DNA of 64,000 nucleotides. It comes from Thermoflexus sp. (GTDB taxonomy: Bacteria > Chloroflexota > Anaerolineae > Aggregatilineales > Aggregatilineaceae). The translations under genes and the position numbers were made by a program. The stretch spans positions 1 through 64,000 of the forward strand of contig DYGX01000009.1 in the NCBI GenBank assembly GCA_020724465.1. Direction: 5' to 3'. Shown piece by piece: positions 1 through 8,373 of this stretch. The notes beneath the pieces were generated by a model, which was not told where the DNA came from, searched no databases, and saw nothing but the letters and a program-made list of their open reading frames with translations. How positions within the stretch are numbered: position 1 is the first letter of the stretch; each line of letters opens with the position of its first letter.

Positions 1-2
1 AG

Positions 3-113
3 GACACCACCGCCTTCAAGAGTGTGGTCTATAGCGAACTCATTGTGCGCGAATCCTGCGGGTCGTCCGGGCGAAGGCTCGAGACGCCTGTGAAACCTGA
101 AAACGCCCGATGA
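3..113 (+). CDS. LacI-family regulator, C-terminal fragment (cut by window start)
   Basis: Only the last 36 codons are present. They read through FKSVVYSELIVRESCG and end with a TGA at 111-113. A strand plus the ELIVRESCG segment near the C-terminus is typical of the last beta strand of LacI/GalR ligand-binding domains; the complete LacI gene that follows ends in the similar ELVRRESCGG. The family is inferred from this short tail only. The DNA-binding domain lies outside the window, so operator and ligand cannot be judged. It is separated from the next gene by about 490 bases, so it probably belongs to a different transcription unit. Confidence 0.6.
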   Translation, partial: DTTAFKSVVYSELIVRESCGSSGRRLETPVKPENAR

Positions 114-506
114 CCAGTGACCTGCTCCCAGAGACTGTACCACCCGTCAAGTTAGACTCCGGGCGTGGGTGGTGAGTGGTGACCGGTGTAGCCTCCGGAG
201 CCGGGGGCGATAGTTAGGGCTGTGTCATTCACCGCCTCACCCGCCCCGTCATTGGCCCAAACCTCCGGCGCTGCAGCACACCAGACACTGCCAGTAAACC
301 ACTCGTCCGCAACACGCCCTCTGGCCGCACGACGAGCAGGGTGGTGCAACAACCGGTGACTGTGGTCCGAGAACGCCGAACGAAAAGCCCCTTGCGCAGC
401 ACGGCAATACGCCAGACCCACACCCGCTGAAGCATCGCCTGCTCCCACCGGCTGCCCAATCTCAGCCTCCTAATCCCCCCACCTCAGGCGGCCTCTTGCG
501 CGGTTA
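114..506. other. Intergenic stretch with no recognisable gene
   Basis: About 390 bases between the end of the partial LacI gene and the promoter of the next LacI gene. Two overlapping minus-strand open frames of 98 and 76 codons exist here, but their predicted products are rich in Arg, Trp, Ser and Ala, have no recognisable domain and no good ribosome binding site, so I do not call them genes. The base composition is like the flanks. It could hold a decayed gene; nothing else is seen. Confidence 0.4.
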
Positions 507-535
507 TTGACAGCATCCCCAAACCGTCATATTAT
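507..535 (+). promoter_or_regulatory. Sigma-70 type promoter of lacI-sugar operon 1
   Basis: TTGACA at 507-512 and TATTAT at 530-535 are separated by 17 bases: a perfect -35 and a 5/6 match to the -10. Transcription would start near 542, just before the palindrome at 546-557, and the LacI gene starts at 607. This is one of the best consensus promoters in the window. Being directly followed by an operator-like palindrome, it is likely autorepressed. Confidence 0.75.
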
Positions 536-545
536 GAGAAGAAAT

Positions 546-569
546 GTGACCGGTCACGGGAACGGTCAC
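546..569. promoter_or_regulatory. LacI-type operator overlapping the transcription start
   Basis: A perfect 12-base palindrome GTGACCGGTCAC at 546-557 is followed by another half-site GGTCAC at 564-569. The central CCGG with flanking inverted half-sites is the usual form of a LacI/GalR-family operator. It lies just downstream of the -10 box of the promoter at 507-535, where a bound repressor would block initiation. The natural ligand-controlled binder is the LacI protein encoded at 607-1626; this pairing is inferred from position. Confidence 0.65.
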
Positions 570-606
570 ACCGCCTTGCTTTCCCGATTCTGGGGGATGC
601 ACCAAG

Positions 607-1626
607 GTGACCAAGAAAGTAACCATTCGTGATGTCGCGAGCCGGGCAGGCGTGTCCTATCAGACTGTATCGCGCGTGATCAACGGTCGTCCGGACGTGG
701 CCGACGAAACCCGGCAGCGTGTCCAGGAGGTGATCAAGGCGCTCGGTTACCGTCCGAGCGCCATTGCGCGCAGCCTAACCTCCAAACGGACATACACACT
801 TGGACTTATCACCGCCGATTTCAGCGACTACTTTTTCACACAAGTCATCGTCGGGGCGGAAGCCGAAGCGCGACGGCACGGCTACTTTTTCATGTTGTGC
901 AGCACAGAGCGCAACGAAGCCGACGAGCCTGAGTATTTTCGACTGCTCACCGAGCGCAACGTTGACGGCGTCTTGTTCGCCCGCCCGAGCACCGAAAATG
1001 ACAACCGTCATATCGTCTCGCTGCTCCGTCAGGGGATGCCGCTCGTGACTACCGCCTATCACGTGCCCGGAGAAGAGCTAACCGTCGTTGACATCGACAA
1101 CGTGAGCGGAGGCTTCGACGCGACACAACACCTGCTGGACGCCGGGCACCGCCACATCGCCATGGTCACCGGGCCGAAAGGGTGGAAATCCGTCGCCGAT
1201 CGCGAGGAGGGATATCGCCGCGCCTTGGAGCAAGCCGGCATCGACTACGATGAACGGTTGGTTGCCTCGGGCGACTGGTCGTACGCCAGCGGCTACCGGG
1301 CTATGCAAAGCTTGATAGAGCGCAGGGCGCGGTTCACGGCCGTATTCGTACAGAGCGACACCATGGCGATCGGCGCGATCCGCGCGCTGCAAGAAGCAGG
1401 GCGGTCGATTCCCAAAGACGTGGCGATCATCGGCTACGACGATATTCCGGCTGCTGCCTACTGCGTCCCGGCGCTGAGCACGATTCGCCAGCCTATGCAG
1501 CAGGTGGGCCAGATCGCGACACGTCTGCTGATTGATGCCATCAATGGTTTGATGCCCGCCAAACGCGAAGTTTTATTGAAACCAGAGTTGGTTCGTCGGG
1601 AGTCGTGCGGCGGCTCATTCTCCTGA
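607..1626 (+). CDS. LacI-family transcriptional regulator
   Basis: 339 residues, the normal length for LacI/GalR repressors. An N-terminal helix-turn-helix (about residues 5-25, TIRDVASRAGVSYQTVSRVI) is followed by the hinge helix region (RPSAIARSL, about 51-59) and a periplasmic-binding-protein-like sugar sensor up to RRESCGG at the C-terminus. The start is GTG at 607, preceded by GGGGGA. It heads a run of same-strand genes for a sugar ABC importer, a GH42 beta-galactosidase and an oxidoreductase, so it most likely represses that operon and itself through the palindrome at 546-569. The effector is unknown; a galactoside or its product is the obvious candidate from context. Confidence 0.93.
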   Translation: MTKKVTIRDVASRAGVSYQTVSRVINGRPDVADETRQRVQEVIKALGYRPSAIARSLTSKRTYTLGLITADFSDYFFTQVIVGAEAEARRHGYFFMLCSTERNEADEPEYFRLLTERNVDGVLFARPSTENDNRHIVSLLRQGMPLVTTAYHVPGEELTVVDIDNVSGGFDATQHLLDAGHRHIAMVTGPKGWKSVADREEGYRRALEQAGIDYDERLVASGDWSYASGYRAMQSLIERRARFTAVFVQSDTMAIGAIRALQEAGRSIPKDVAIIGYDDIPAAAYCVPALSTIRQPMQQVGQIATRLLIDAINGLMPAKREVLLKPELVRRESCGGSFS

Positions 1627-1764
1627 GTGAGCGGAAAGGAGGTTTCGATTCGCACAAATCGTCCGGCCCGCAGGGCGGTGCACGTTCGCTCTATTCCGCT
1701 GGGGCACCTCAACCGGTGAATAGTTGATCAGACCTTTGGTTGCAGCTTATTAAGGAGATGTGCG

Positions 1765-3075
1765 ATGTCAAAGAAAATACTGGGCCTCACGATCCTCCTC
1801 ATAGTCGCACTGGCTCTGCCCACGATCCCTTCCGTTTCGACGCATGCCCAAGGCGCACCCTCTGGCAAAATCGTGGTCTGGGGCTGGAAAGCAGCCATGA
1901 CCGACACCCTCGTCGCCAGCGGCGTTCTCGATGATTTCAAAGCCGCTTACCCCGATGTCGAAGTGGAAATCCAGGAATACGCGCCCTCGGATGTTTACGT
2001 CAACTTCCCGCTGGCGCTCACCGCCGGAGAGAAAGACCCAGACGTTGTGCTGATTGAGAGCAGCCACCTGTCCGAGATCGTGGCGCTCGGTGGCCTGTTG
2101 GACCTAACGGAGAAGGTCCAGCCATATATTGACGACGTGAACGACTACCGGTGGCCCGATGCAACCCTGGATGGCAAGATTTACGCGATGCCCTGGGATT
2201 CGGGGCCCGTCGTACTGTACTACCGCCGCGATGTATTCGAGAAGGCGGGCCTGCCCACCGAGCCCGAACAGGTGAATGAGCTCGTCTCGACCTGGGACGG
2301 CTACCTGGACGTATGCCGCACCATCAAAGAAGAGACGGGGCTCTATTGCTTCGCACATAACAAGGCCAACAACTACGGCCGGCTATACGAGATGGTGCTC
2401 TGGGAACAGGGCCTTGGTTACTACGATGCCGAGACCGGTGAGATCACAATCGACAGCCCTGAGAACATCGCCACCTTGGAGATGTTGGGGCGGTTCTGGG
2501 AGGAGGATCTCGTATCGGATAACCTGGAATGGACCGATCCCTGGTATGCCGAGTTTGCTTCGCTCGATGAGCCGGTCGCCACGCTGATCGAAGCCTCGTG
2601 GATGGAAGTCTTCTTCAAGTCGTGGATCGCGCCCGGCACCGAAGGCCTATGGGGCGTCGCTCGCATGCCCGCCGGACCGTACGGCGGCGCTCGTGCTGCC
2701 AACGACGGCGGCTCAACCTTCGTCATTAACGGCAAGACGGACAATCCAGAGGCCGCATGGGCGTTTGTCGAATTCACCTTGGCTCGTCCCGAAAGTCAGC
2801 TTAAGCTGTTCGAGATCAGCGGCTTCATCCCCGCACTTGAGACCACCTACAACGATCCCATTTTCGACGAGGGCGATCCCTTCTTCGCTGGGCAAAAGGC
2901 ACGCCGGCTTTATGCCGAAGTCGTATCAGACATCCCTAGCGCGACGGTGTATGGTCCGCACTACGGCGAGATGAATGGCGCCGTCTCGTTGGCAATTCAG
3001 CAGTATGCGGCGGGCATGTCCGCCCAGGAAGCCCTGGAGGAAGCTGCGGACGAGGTCCGGGCTAGCGTGGAGTAA
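1765..3075 (+). CDS. ABC sugar transporter, extracellular substrate-binding protein
   Basis: 436 residues, typical of the family 1 (MalE/UgpB-like) solute-binding proteins. An N-terminal hydrophobic signal (about residues 5-28, ending near STHAQ) directs export; in a monoderm-like cell it would stay tethered or associated outside. The mature part opens with KIVVWGWKA, the first strand of this fold, and contains a FVINGKTDNPEAAWAFVEF segment typical of the group. AAGGAG at about 1752 precedes the ATG. It delivers a sugar, probably an oligosaccharide, to the two permeases downstream. No ATPase gene is in this operon, so a shared MsmK/UgpC-type ATPase encoded elsewhere is expected. The specificity cannot be read from sequence; the GH42 gene suggests a beta-galactoside. 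Confidence 0.93.
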   Translation: MSKKILGLTILLIVALALPTIPSVSTHAQGAPSGKIVVWGWKAAMTDTLVASGVLDDFKAAYPDVEVEIQEYAPSDVYVNFPLALTAGEKDPDVVLIESSHLSEIVALGGLLDLTEKVQPYIDDVNDYRWPDATLDGKIYAMPWDSGPVVLYYRRDVFEKAGLPTEPEQVNELVSTWDGYLDVCRTIKEETGLYCFAHNKANNYGRLYEMVLWEQGLGYYDAETGEITIDSPENIATLEMLGRFWEEDLVSDNLEWTDPWYAEFASLDEPVATLIEASWMEVFFKSWIAPGTEGLWGVARMPAGPYGGARAANDGGSTFVINGKTDNPEAAWAFVEFTLARPESQLKLFEISGFIPALETTYNDPIFDEGDPFFAGQKARRLYAEVVSDIPSATVYGPHYGEMNGAVSLAIQQYAAGMSAQEALEEAADEVRASVE

Positions 3076-3096
3076 TCGGCACACACAACGGCGGAG

Positions 3097-3130
3097 GGCA
3101 TGGGGAGAACCGGACGGTTCTCTCTATGCC
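3097..3130 (+). promoter_or_regulatory. Intercistronic stem-loop between binding protein and permease
   Basis: A 15-bp stem (3097-3111 with 3116-3130, two G-U pairs) closes a GGAC tetraloop, 22 bases after the stop of the binding-protein gene and 25 bases before the permease start. There is no T-run after it, so it looks more like an mRNA-stabilising or partially attenuating hairpin than a full terminator. In maltose-type operons such hairpins keep the binding protein in excess over the permeases; applying that here is inference. Confidence 0.6.
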
Positions 3131-3154
3131 ACCTCGCCGAGAAAGGCGCAGATC

Positions 3155-4096
3155 ATGGCGTATCCATCCGTGGCGTTGGCTCGGCCGGCCAGACGCCGGC
3201 ACACGCTGCTGCACGAGATCATCCGCAACCGCTGGGCCTATCTCTTTATTTCGCCTTTCTTCATCCTCTTTCTCATCTTCCAGGCATTCCCGGTCGCGTA
3301 CTCGATTTACATCAGTCTACACGACTGGAGAGGTCTGGGTCCGATGGACTACGTGGGCCTGGAGAACTACAAATTTCTTCTCGGCGCCGGGGGCAGAGCC
3401 TTTCGCCAGTCGCTGATGAACGGCGTCATCCTGTTCTTCATGTACGTGCCTGTCATGACCTTCCTGGCGATCGTCCTGGCCGTGCTGCTGAATTCAAAGT
3501 ATGTGCGCGGCTACCGGATCTACCGCACCGTGTTGTTCATGCCCTATATCACGTCCATGATCGCGGCAGGAATCACTTTCCAACTTCTGCTTCAGCAGGA
3601 CAATGGGCTGTTCAACATCATCCTGCAGGCGGTGGGAGCATCTCCCCAACCATGGCTGGAGACCAAGTGGCTGGCTCGCTTCTCGCTGTGCCTGCTGATC
3701 GTGTGGGGCTGGCTGGGCTACAACATGGTGATCATGCTGGCCGGCTTACAGACGATCCCGCACGAGCTGACAGAGGCGGCGCGCATCGATGGAGCCAATG
3801 CGGTGCAGGCGTTCTTCCGTATCACAATCCCGCTGCTGCGACCGGTGATCGTGTTCTCTGTGATCCTCTCCACGATCGGCAGCTTCGGGCTTTTCAGTGA
3901 GACGCAAGCTCTTTTCCGTTCCACTGGCGGAGCCGGTCCGCTACGCTCCACTCTGACGCCGCTGGTCTACATCTACGATCAGGCGTTCGGCCGTTTCCGG
4001 CTGGGTCGGGCAGCGGCCGCCGGCTACGTGTATTTCGCGTTCATTTTTGTCCTTACGTTGGTCCAACTGAAGTACTTCGGCCGAGAGGAAGAGTAG
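3155..4096 (+). CDS. ABC sugar transporter permease, MalF/UgpA type
   Basis: 313 residues. About six membrane segments are visible, the first starting at WAYLFISPFFILFLIF. The cytoplasmic EAA loop (about residues 204-226, ELTEAARIDGANAVQAFF, then P.LRP) contacts the ATPase and defines the binding-protein-dependent transporter permease family. The open frame extends upstream into the binding-protein gene, but ATG at 3155 (MAYPSVAL) gives the normal family N-terminus. It ends one base before the start of the second permease gene, so the two are translated together. It forms the membrane channel as a heterodimer with the next gene product. Confidence 0.92.
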   Translation: MAYPSVALARPARRRHTLLHEIIRNRWAYLFISPFFILFLIFQAFPVAYSIYISLHDWRGLGPMDYVGLENYKFLLGAGGRAFRQSLMNGVILFFMYVPVMTFLAIVLAVLLNSKYVRGYRIYRTVLFMPYITSMIAAGITFQLLLQQDNGLFNIILQAVGASPQPWLETKWLARFSLCLLIVWGWLGYNMVIMLAGLQTIPHELTEAARIDGANAVQAFFRITIPLLRPVIVFSVILSTIGSFGLFSETQALFRSTGGAGPLRSTLTPLVYIYDQAFGRFRLGRAAAAGYVYFAFIFVLTLVQLKYFGREEE

Positions 4097-4097
4097 C

Positions 4098-4994
4098 ATG
4101 GCGACGCAGATCAGAGAGGAAAGACGGTTCGAGACGGCGCGGTCTGACCTGCAGCGCCGACTGCTGCGGGTGGGTGCCCTTGGCCTGATGCACGCGCTGC
4201 TGATCTCGGTGTCGCTGTTCATGATCCTGCCATTCATCTGGATGCTCAGCACATCCTTCAAGCCCCAAACAGAGATTTTCGCGCGGCCGCCTATCCTGGT
4301 TTCATCCAACATGAGCCTGGAAGGCTATCGCTACATCTACGAGTACAAGCAGACCGGCGGCGTTCTGAACGTCGTGAAGAACACGGTGATCATCTCCACC
4401 AGCTACACGCTGCTGGCCCTGTTCTTTTGCGCGCTAGGGGGCTATGGGTTTGCCAAATACCGCTTTCCGGGCCGCAAGTTTCTTTTCAGCTTCCTGCTGG
4501 CGACAATGATCGTCCCTCAGGCAGTCACGATGGTGCCAACCTACGCCATGATGGTCAAGTTTGGCTGGGTGAACACCTTCTTACCGCTCATCGTCCCGGG
4601 TGTCGCAAATGCGTTCGGCATATTCTTCATGCGCCAGTATATCTCGACCCTCTCCACCGAGCTGCTGGACGCGGGTCGTATTGACGGATGCACCGAATTC
4701 GGCCTGTTCTGGCGGATCGTGCTGCCTATCGTCCTGCCCGGCCTTACCAGCCTCGGCTTGATCTTCTTCATGTCGTCCTGGAACAACTACCTTCTTCCGG
4801 TCATCTATCTCAAGACCCCCACCCTGCACACCCTCCCGTTAATGATGTTGCAGATGACCGGACCAATGGGTTTCTCGCTCTACCGGGAGCAAATGGGCGT
4901 GGCGGTGATCAGTACCATTCCGCTCCTGATCATTTTTCTGGTGTTTCAGCGCCGGTTTGTCGAGGGAATTACGTCCGGGGCACTCAAGGGGTAG
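4098..4994 (+). CDS. ABC sugar transporter permease, MalG/UgpE type
   Basis: 298 residues with six predicted membrane segments, starting with LISVSLFMILPFIWMLSTSF, the usual first helix plus S-F-K motif of MalG-like permeases. The EAA loop is at about residues 188-212 (ELLDAGRIDGCTEFGLFW). The C-terminus FQRRFVEGITSGALKG is the characteristic end of this family. It begins one base after the preceding permease stop and precedes the GH42 gene by 74 bases. Partner of the upstream permease; the ATPase is not in the operon. Confidence 0.92.
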   Translation: MATQIREERRFETARSDLQRRLLRVGALGLMHALLISVSLFMILPFIWMLSTSFKPQTEIFARPPILVSSNMSLEGYRYIYEYKQTGGVLNVVKNTVIISTSYTLLALFFCALGGYGFAKYRFPGRKFLFSFLLATMIVPQAVTMVPTYAMMVKFGWVNTFLPLIVPGVANAFGIFFMRQYISTLSTELLDAGRIDGCTEFGLFWRIVLPIVLPGLTSLGLIFFMSSWNNYLLPVIYLKTPTLHTLPLMMLQMTGPMGFSLYREQMGVAVISTIPLLIIFLVFQRRFVEGITSGALKG

Positions 4995-5068
4995 GCGCGG
5001 CCGACCTTTCAGCGCGCATGCCTGCCGGAGGTGTCCTTTCCCTGACTCTGCCGATCATGGGGTGAGCA

Positions 5069-7081
5069 ATGTTCTACTTTGGTGTGGACTACTATCCTGA
5101 ACACTGGCCCGAAGCTCGTTGGGCAGAGGACGCCCGCCTGATGGCCGAGGCGGGCTTTACCGTCGTACGGCTAGCCGAGTTTGCATGGAGCAAGATAGAG
5201 CCGCGGCCTGGCGACTATGATTTCGAGTGGCTAGACCGCGCCATTGACATTCTGGCCGCGCATGGCATCCAGGTGGTGCTGGGCACGCCGACGGCCTCGC
5301 CCCCACCCTGGTTGATGGCCCGCGATCCCACGCTATTCCGCGTATTGCTGGACGGGCGGCGCGTCGCCTTCGGTCTACGCCGCGAATACTGCCCCAATCA
5401 CCCAGGCTACCGCAGGGCTGCGCAGGACATCGTGTCGTGCATGGCGGAGCACTACGGCCAACACCCAAACGTGATCGGTTGGCAGATCGATAACGAATTT
5501 GGAGATCGCTGCTACTGTCCGATCTGTACCACGGCGTTCCACGCCTGGCTACAGGAGCGCTACGGTACGCTCGACGAAGTAAACCAACGGTGGGGCACCG
5601 TCTTCTGGAGCCACCACTATACAGCCTGGGACCAGATCCCCGCCCCATCTTCGACCGCGTGGCCGCCCAACCCGGGCCTTGGCCTGGACTACTCCCGTTT
5701 CTGCTCCGACTCATACGTTACATTCCAACAGCAGCAGATCGACATACTGCGTGAGAAGTCGCCCGGTCGCTTCATTACACACAACTTCATGGGCTTTCAT
5801 TACGACCAGATCAATTACTTCGACCTGGCCGCACGGCTCGACCTGGTCGCGTGGGACAATTACCCCAGCTTTCAGTGGAACATGGACGCGCCCCTCGACC
5901 CCACGCTGCCTGCTCTTAGCCACGACACGATGCGTAGCCTGAAGCAGCAGCCCTTCTGGGTGATGGAACAACAGGCGGGACCCGCCGGCTGGGATATGCT
6001 TGGCCCGACGCCACGCCCAGGAAAACTGCGGCTGTGGGCATATCAGGCCATTGCGCACGGCGCCGATGGCGTCGTATTTTTCCGCTGGCGAACCGCCACG
6101 GTAGGCGCCGAACAGAACTGGCATGGCATCTTGGACCACCATGGGCGCCCCGGGCGCCGCTATGAGGAAATTCGCAGGATGGGAGCCGAGATCAAGACGC
6201 TGAGCCGGTATTTGGAGGCCGCACAGCCGGCGGCACGCGTTGGCATCCTGCTATCGTATGACTCGCGGTTCTCCCTTCAGCTCCAGCGGTACAACCCAAA
6301 CCTGGACTACACGGCGATCGTGCGGGAGATATACCGCGTGCTACACCGCTTGCACGTCACAGTCGATCTCGTCGCACCGGATGGTGACTTATCCCCCTAC
6401 CGGCTGGTGATCGCGCCGGTGCTGCACGTGGTGAGCGAAACCGTCGCCGAGAATCTGCGGCGCTTCGCCGAACAGGGCGGCGTGCTGCTCGTCACGGCGC
6501 GCAGCGGGGTGAAAGACGACGCCAACCGTGTTGTCCAACAGCCGCTCCCCGGGTTGCTCGCGGAACTCTGTGGCATCGAAATCGAGGAGTACGACTCGCT
6601 CCCGCCGGGCGCGACCAACTCAGTGCGGTTTGTCTCGCCCTGGTTGGCCAACGGGCAGACGGCAGAGGCACACACCTGGTGCGAGGTCCTGCAACCCAAC
6701 GGCGCGGAGGTGCTGGCGGAATACCAGCAGGATTACTACGCCGGACGACCGGCCATCACGATGAATCATCTTGGGGCGGGCCATGTCATCTATTGTGGTG
6801 CCTTGGGTGGGCATGACCTGTTTCAGCCGTTGTTGCGGTCGCTGCTCGAAACTGCCGGGGTGGCCCCCGTTGCTGTGGGGTCAGAAGACCTCGAGATCGT
6901 AGAGCGGCGCCAGGGCGATCGCAGCCTGTTGTTTGTGCTCAATCATCACGACGAAGCGAAAGACTTCGCCTTGCAGTCCGACTACATCAACCTGCTAGAC
7001 GGCGCGCCGGTGAAGGGCACGGTGCAAATCGGACCGAACGATCTCGTCATTCTTGCCGGGCAGAACAACCACGAGGGGTAG
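5069..7081 (+). CDS. Beta-galactosidase, glycoside hydrolase family 42
   Basis: 670 residues, the standard GH42 length with A (TIM barrel), B (trimerisation) and C domains. It starts FYFGVDYYPEHWPE, the family signature. The acid/base Glu143 is in QIDNEFG and the nucleophile Glu300 is in WVMEQQAG. A cysteine cluster (EYCPNHP and CYCPICTTAF) matches the zinc site of the Thermus A4 enzyme. The second half contains the glutamine-amidotransferase-like B domain (DLVAPDGDLSPYRLVIAP). There is no signal peptide, so it acts in the cytoplasm on the disaccharide or short galactoside imported by the adjacent ABC transporter. Overlap with neighbours is absent, but the following gene starts three bases after the stop. 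Confidence 0.95.
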   Translation: MFYFGVDYYPEHWPEARWAEDARLMAEAGFTVVRLAEFAWSKIEPRPGDYDFEWLDRAIDILAAHGIQVVLGTPTASPPPWLMARDPTLFRVLLDGRRVAFGLRREYCPNHPGYRRAAQDIVSCMAEHYGQHPNVIGWQIDNEFGDRCYCPICTTAFHAWLQERYGTLDEVNQRWGTVFWSHHYTAWDQIPAPSSTAWPPNPGLGLDYSRFCSDSYVTFQQQQIDILREKSPGRFITHNFMGFHYDQINYFDLAARLDLVAWDNYPSFQWNMDAPLDPTLPALSHDTMRSLKQQPFWVMEQQAGPAGWDMLGPTPRPGKLRLWAYQAIAHGADGVVFFRWRTATVGAEQNWHGILDHHGRPGRRYEEIRRMGAEIKTLSRYLEAAQPAARVGILLSYDSRFSLQLQRYNPNLDYTAIVREIYRVLHRLHVTVDLVAPDGDLSPYRLVIAPVLHVVSETVAENLRRFAEQGGVLLVTARSGVKDDANRVVQQPLPGLLAELCGIEIEEYDSLPPGATNSVRFVSPWLANGQTAEAHTWCEVLQPNGAEVLAEYQQDYYAGRPAITMNHLGAGHVIYCGALGGHDLFQPLLRSLLETAGVAPVAVGSEDLEIVERRQGDRSLLFVLNHHDEAKDFALQSDYINLLDGAPVKGTVQIGPNDLVILAGQNNHEG

Positions 7082-7083
7082 CT

Positions 7084-8232
7084 ATGACAGATCCCATCCG
7101 AGTCGCCATCATCGGCACCGCCCCGCGGGCTGAATATATGTATGGTCCCGTGCTGCAAGGTCTCAAGGCCGATGTCGAGTTAGTCGCCGTATGGGGACGC
7201 CGAGAGGAGTCGGCGGCGCGGATCGGCCACGCCCTGGGCGTTCCCTGGTACGTTGACCTCGAACGCCTCATCCGCGAGACGGCGCCGACGATCGGCATCG
7301 TCCTGGTTAATTACTGGGCCAACGGGGAAGTCGGGCTGATGGCGGTCGAGGCCGGCCTCCACGTGCTGTTGGAAACCCCGATTGCCCACGACTTGCGCGA
7401 GGCAGACACGATTATCAACGCGGCGCGAGAGCGTGGGTTAAAGATCGAGGTGGCCGAGCAGTTCCACCGGCGTCCGCTGGAGCAGCTCAAGTTGAAGCTG
7501 CTTGAAACCGGCTTGTTCGGCCGGGTATATTCCTCTTTCAGCGACTTTGCGGGGCACGGCTACCACGGCGTCAGTGTGATGCGCAGCTACCTGGGCTTCG
7601 ATTCTGTTCCTGTTCGCGTTGTCGGGTCAGTCCATGAGTACGAACTGGCCCCTCACTGGTCGCGACTGGCCGATACCCGAGGGCCACGCACAGAGACACA
7701 GGAACATGGAATAATCGAGTTTCGTGATGGTCAGGTGGGCATCTTCCACTGGTCCAGTGTCGCCTACGATTCACCCTTGCGTTGGTGGCGCAGCAGTCGC
7801 TTCCTGGCCGAAAAAGGCATGGGCATCACCATCAGTCGCGGGCTCGAGGTGCAAGAATGGCTGACGCTGCTGGCGCCAGGGGGCGAGGCACCTCGTTTTA
7901 TTACCATCGAACGACGGTGGGAGCGGATCGACGGCGGGCGGCTTGAGGCTTTAGTGGCCCACACTGGCGATCCAGATATTCCAGTGGTGTCCTGGACGAA
8001 CCCGTACCATTTACCAGGAAACACACACCAGCCTCAATGGCACGACGACGAAATCGGAGTGGCGAGCTGCGTCATGAGCCTGGTCAAGGCGGTACGAGAG
8101 GACACGGCCCCCAGCTATGGCGCGCAACAAGCACGGCTTGACCAAGAGATCATCTTGGCGATCCGGGAGTCGGCTGCCCAGGGAGGCAAACAGGTCGATC
8201 TGCCGTTGGACCCGGCCGCTCAGACCTTGTAG
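7084..8232 (+). CDS. Gfo/Idh/MocA-family oxidoreductase
   Basis: 382 residues, a usual length. The N-terminal half is a Rossmann fold (IRVAIIGTAPRAEYMYGPVL at residues 5-24) followed by the GLHVLLETPIAH segment, which corresponds to the E-K-P motif of the family with Thr in place of Lys. The C-terminal half is the alpha/beta substrate domain. Two oddities: the usual G-x-G-x-x-G dinucleotide loop reads GTAPRA here, and the E-K-P lysine is absent. Either it still binds NAD(P) in a modified way or it has lost catalysis. It is the last gene of the beta-galactosidase operon, so a role in oxidising or epimerising the sugar released is likely, but unproven. Confidence 0.8.
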   Translation: MTDPIRVAIIGTAPRAEYMYGPVLQGLKADVELVAVWGRREESAARIGHALGVPWYVDLERLIRETAPTIGIVLVNYWANGEVGLMAVEAGLHVLLETPIAHDLREADTIINAARERGLKIEVAEQFHRRPLEQLKLKLLETGLFGRVYSSFSDFAGHGYHGVSVMRSYLGFDSVPVRVVGSVHEYELAPHWSRLADTRGPRTETQEHGIIEFRDGQVGIFHWSSVAYDSPLRWWRSSRFLAEKGMGITISRGLEVQEWLTLLAPGGEAPRFITIERRWERIDGGRLEALVAHTGDPDIPVVSWTNPYHLPGNTHQPQWHDDEIGVASCVMSLVKAVREDTAPSYGAQQARLDQEIILAIRESAAQGGKQVDLPLDPAAQTL

Positions 8233-8373
8233 TAGAAGCTATCCTGAACATCGAGAGCGGCCATCGTCTTCACGCGTTGGGTTGGACGCTCAAATTCGTC
8301 GACCGCTCACGCCGGTCGAGGCACTGCACTTCCAACCCCAGGCAACTCTCAAGCTCGATCTTCCCACCAGCTT

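Noticed and set aside
152-459. Two minus-strand small proteins before the LacI gene
   Set aside because: No domain, no ribosome binding site, biased composition; likely chance frames.
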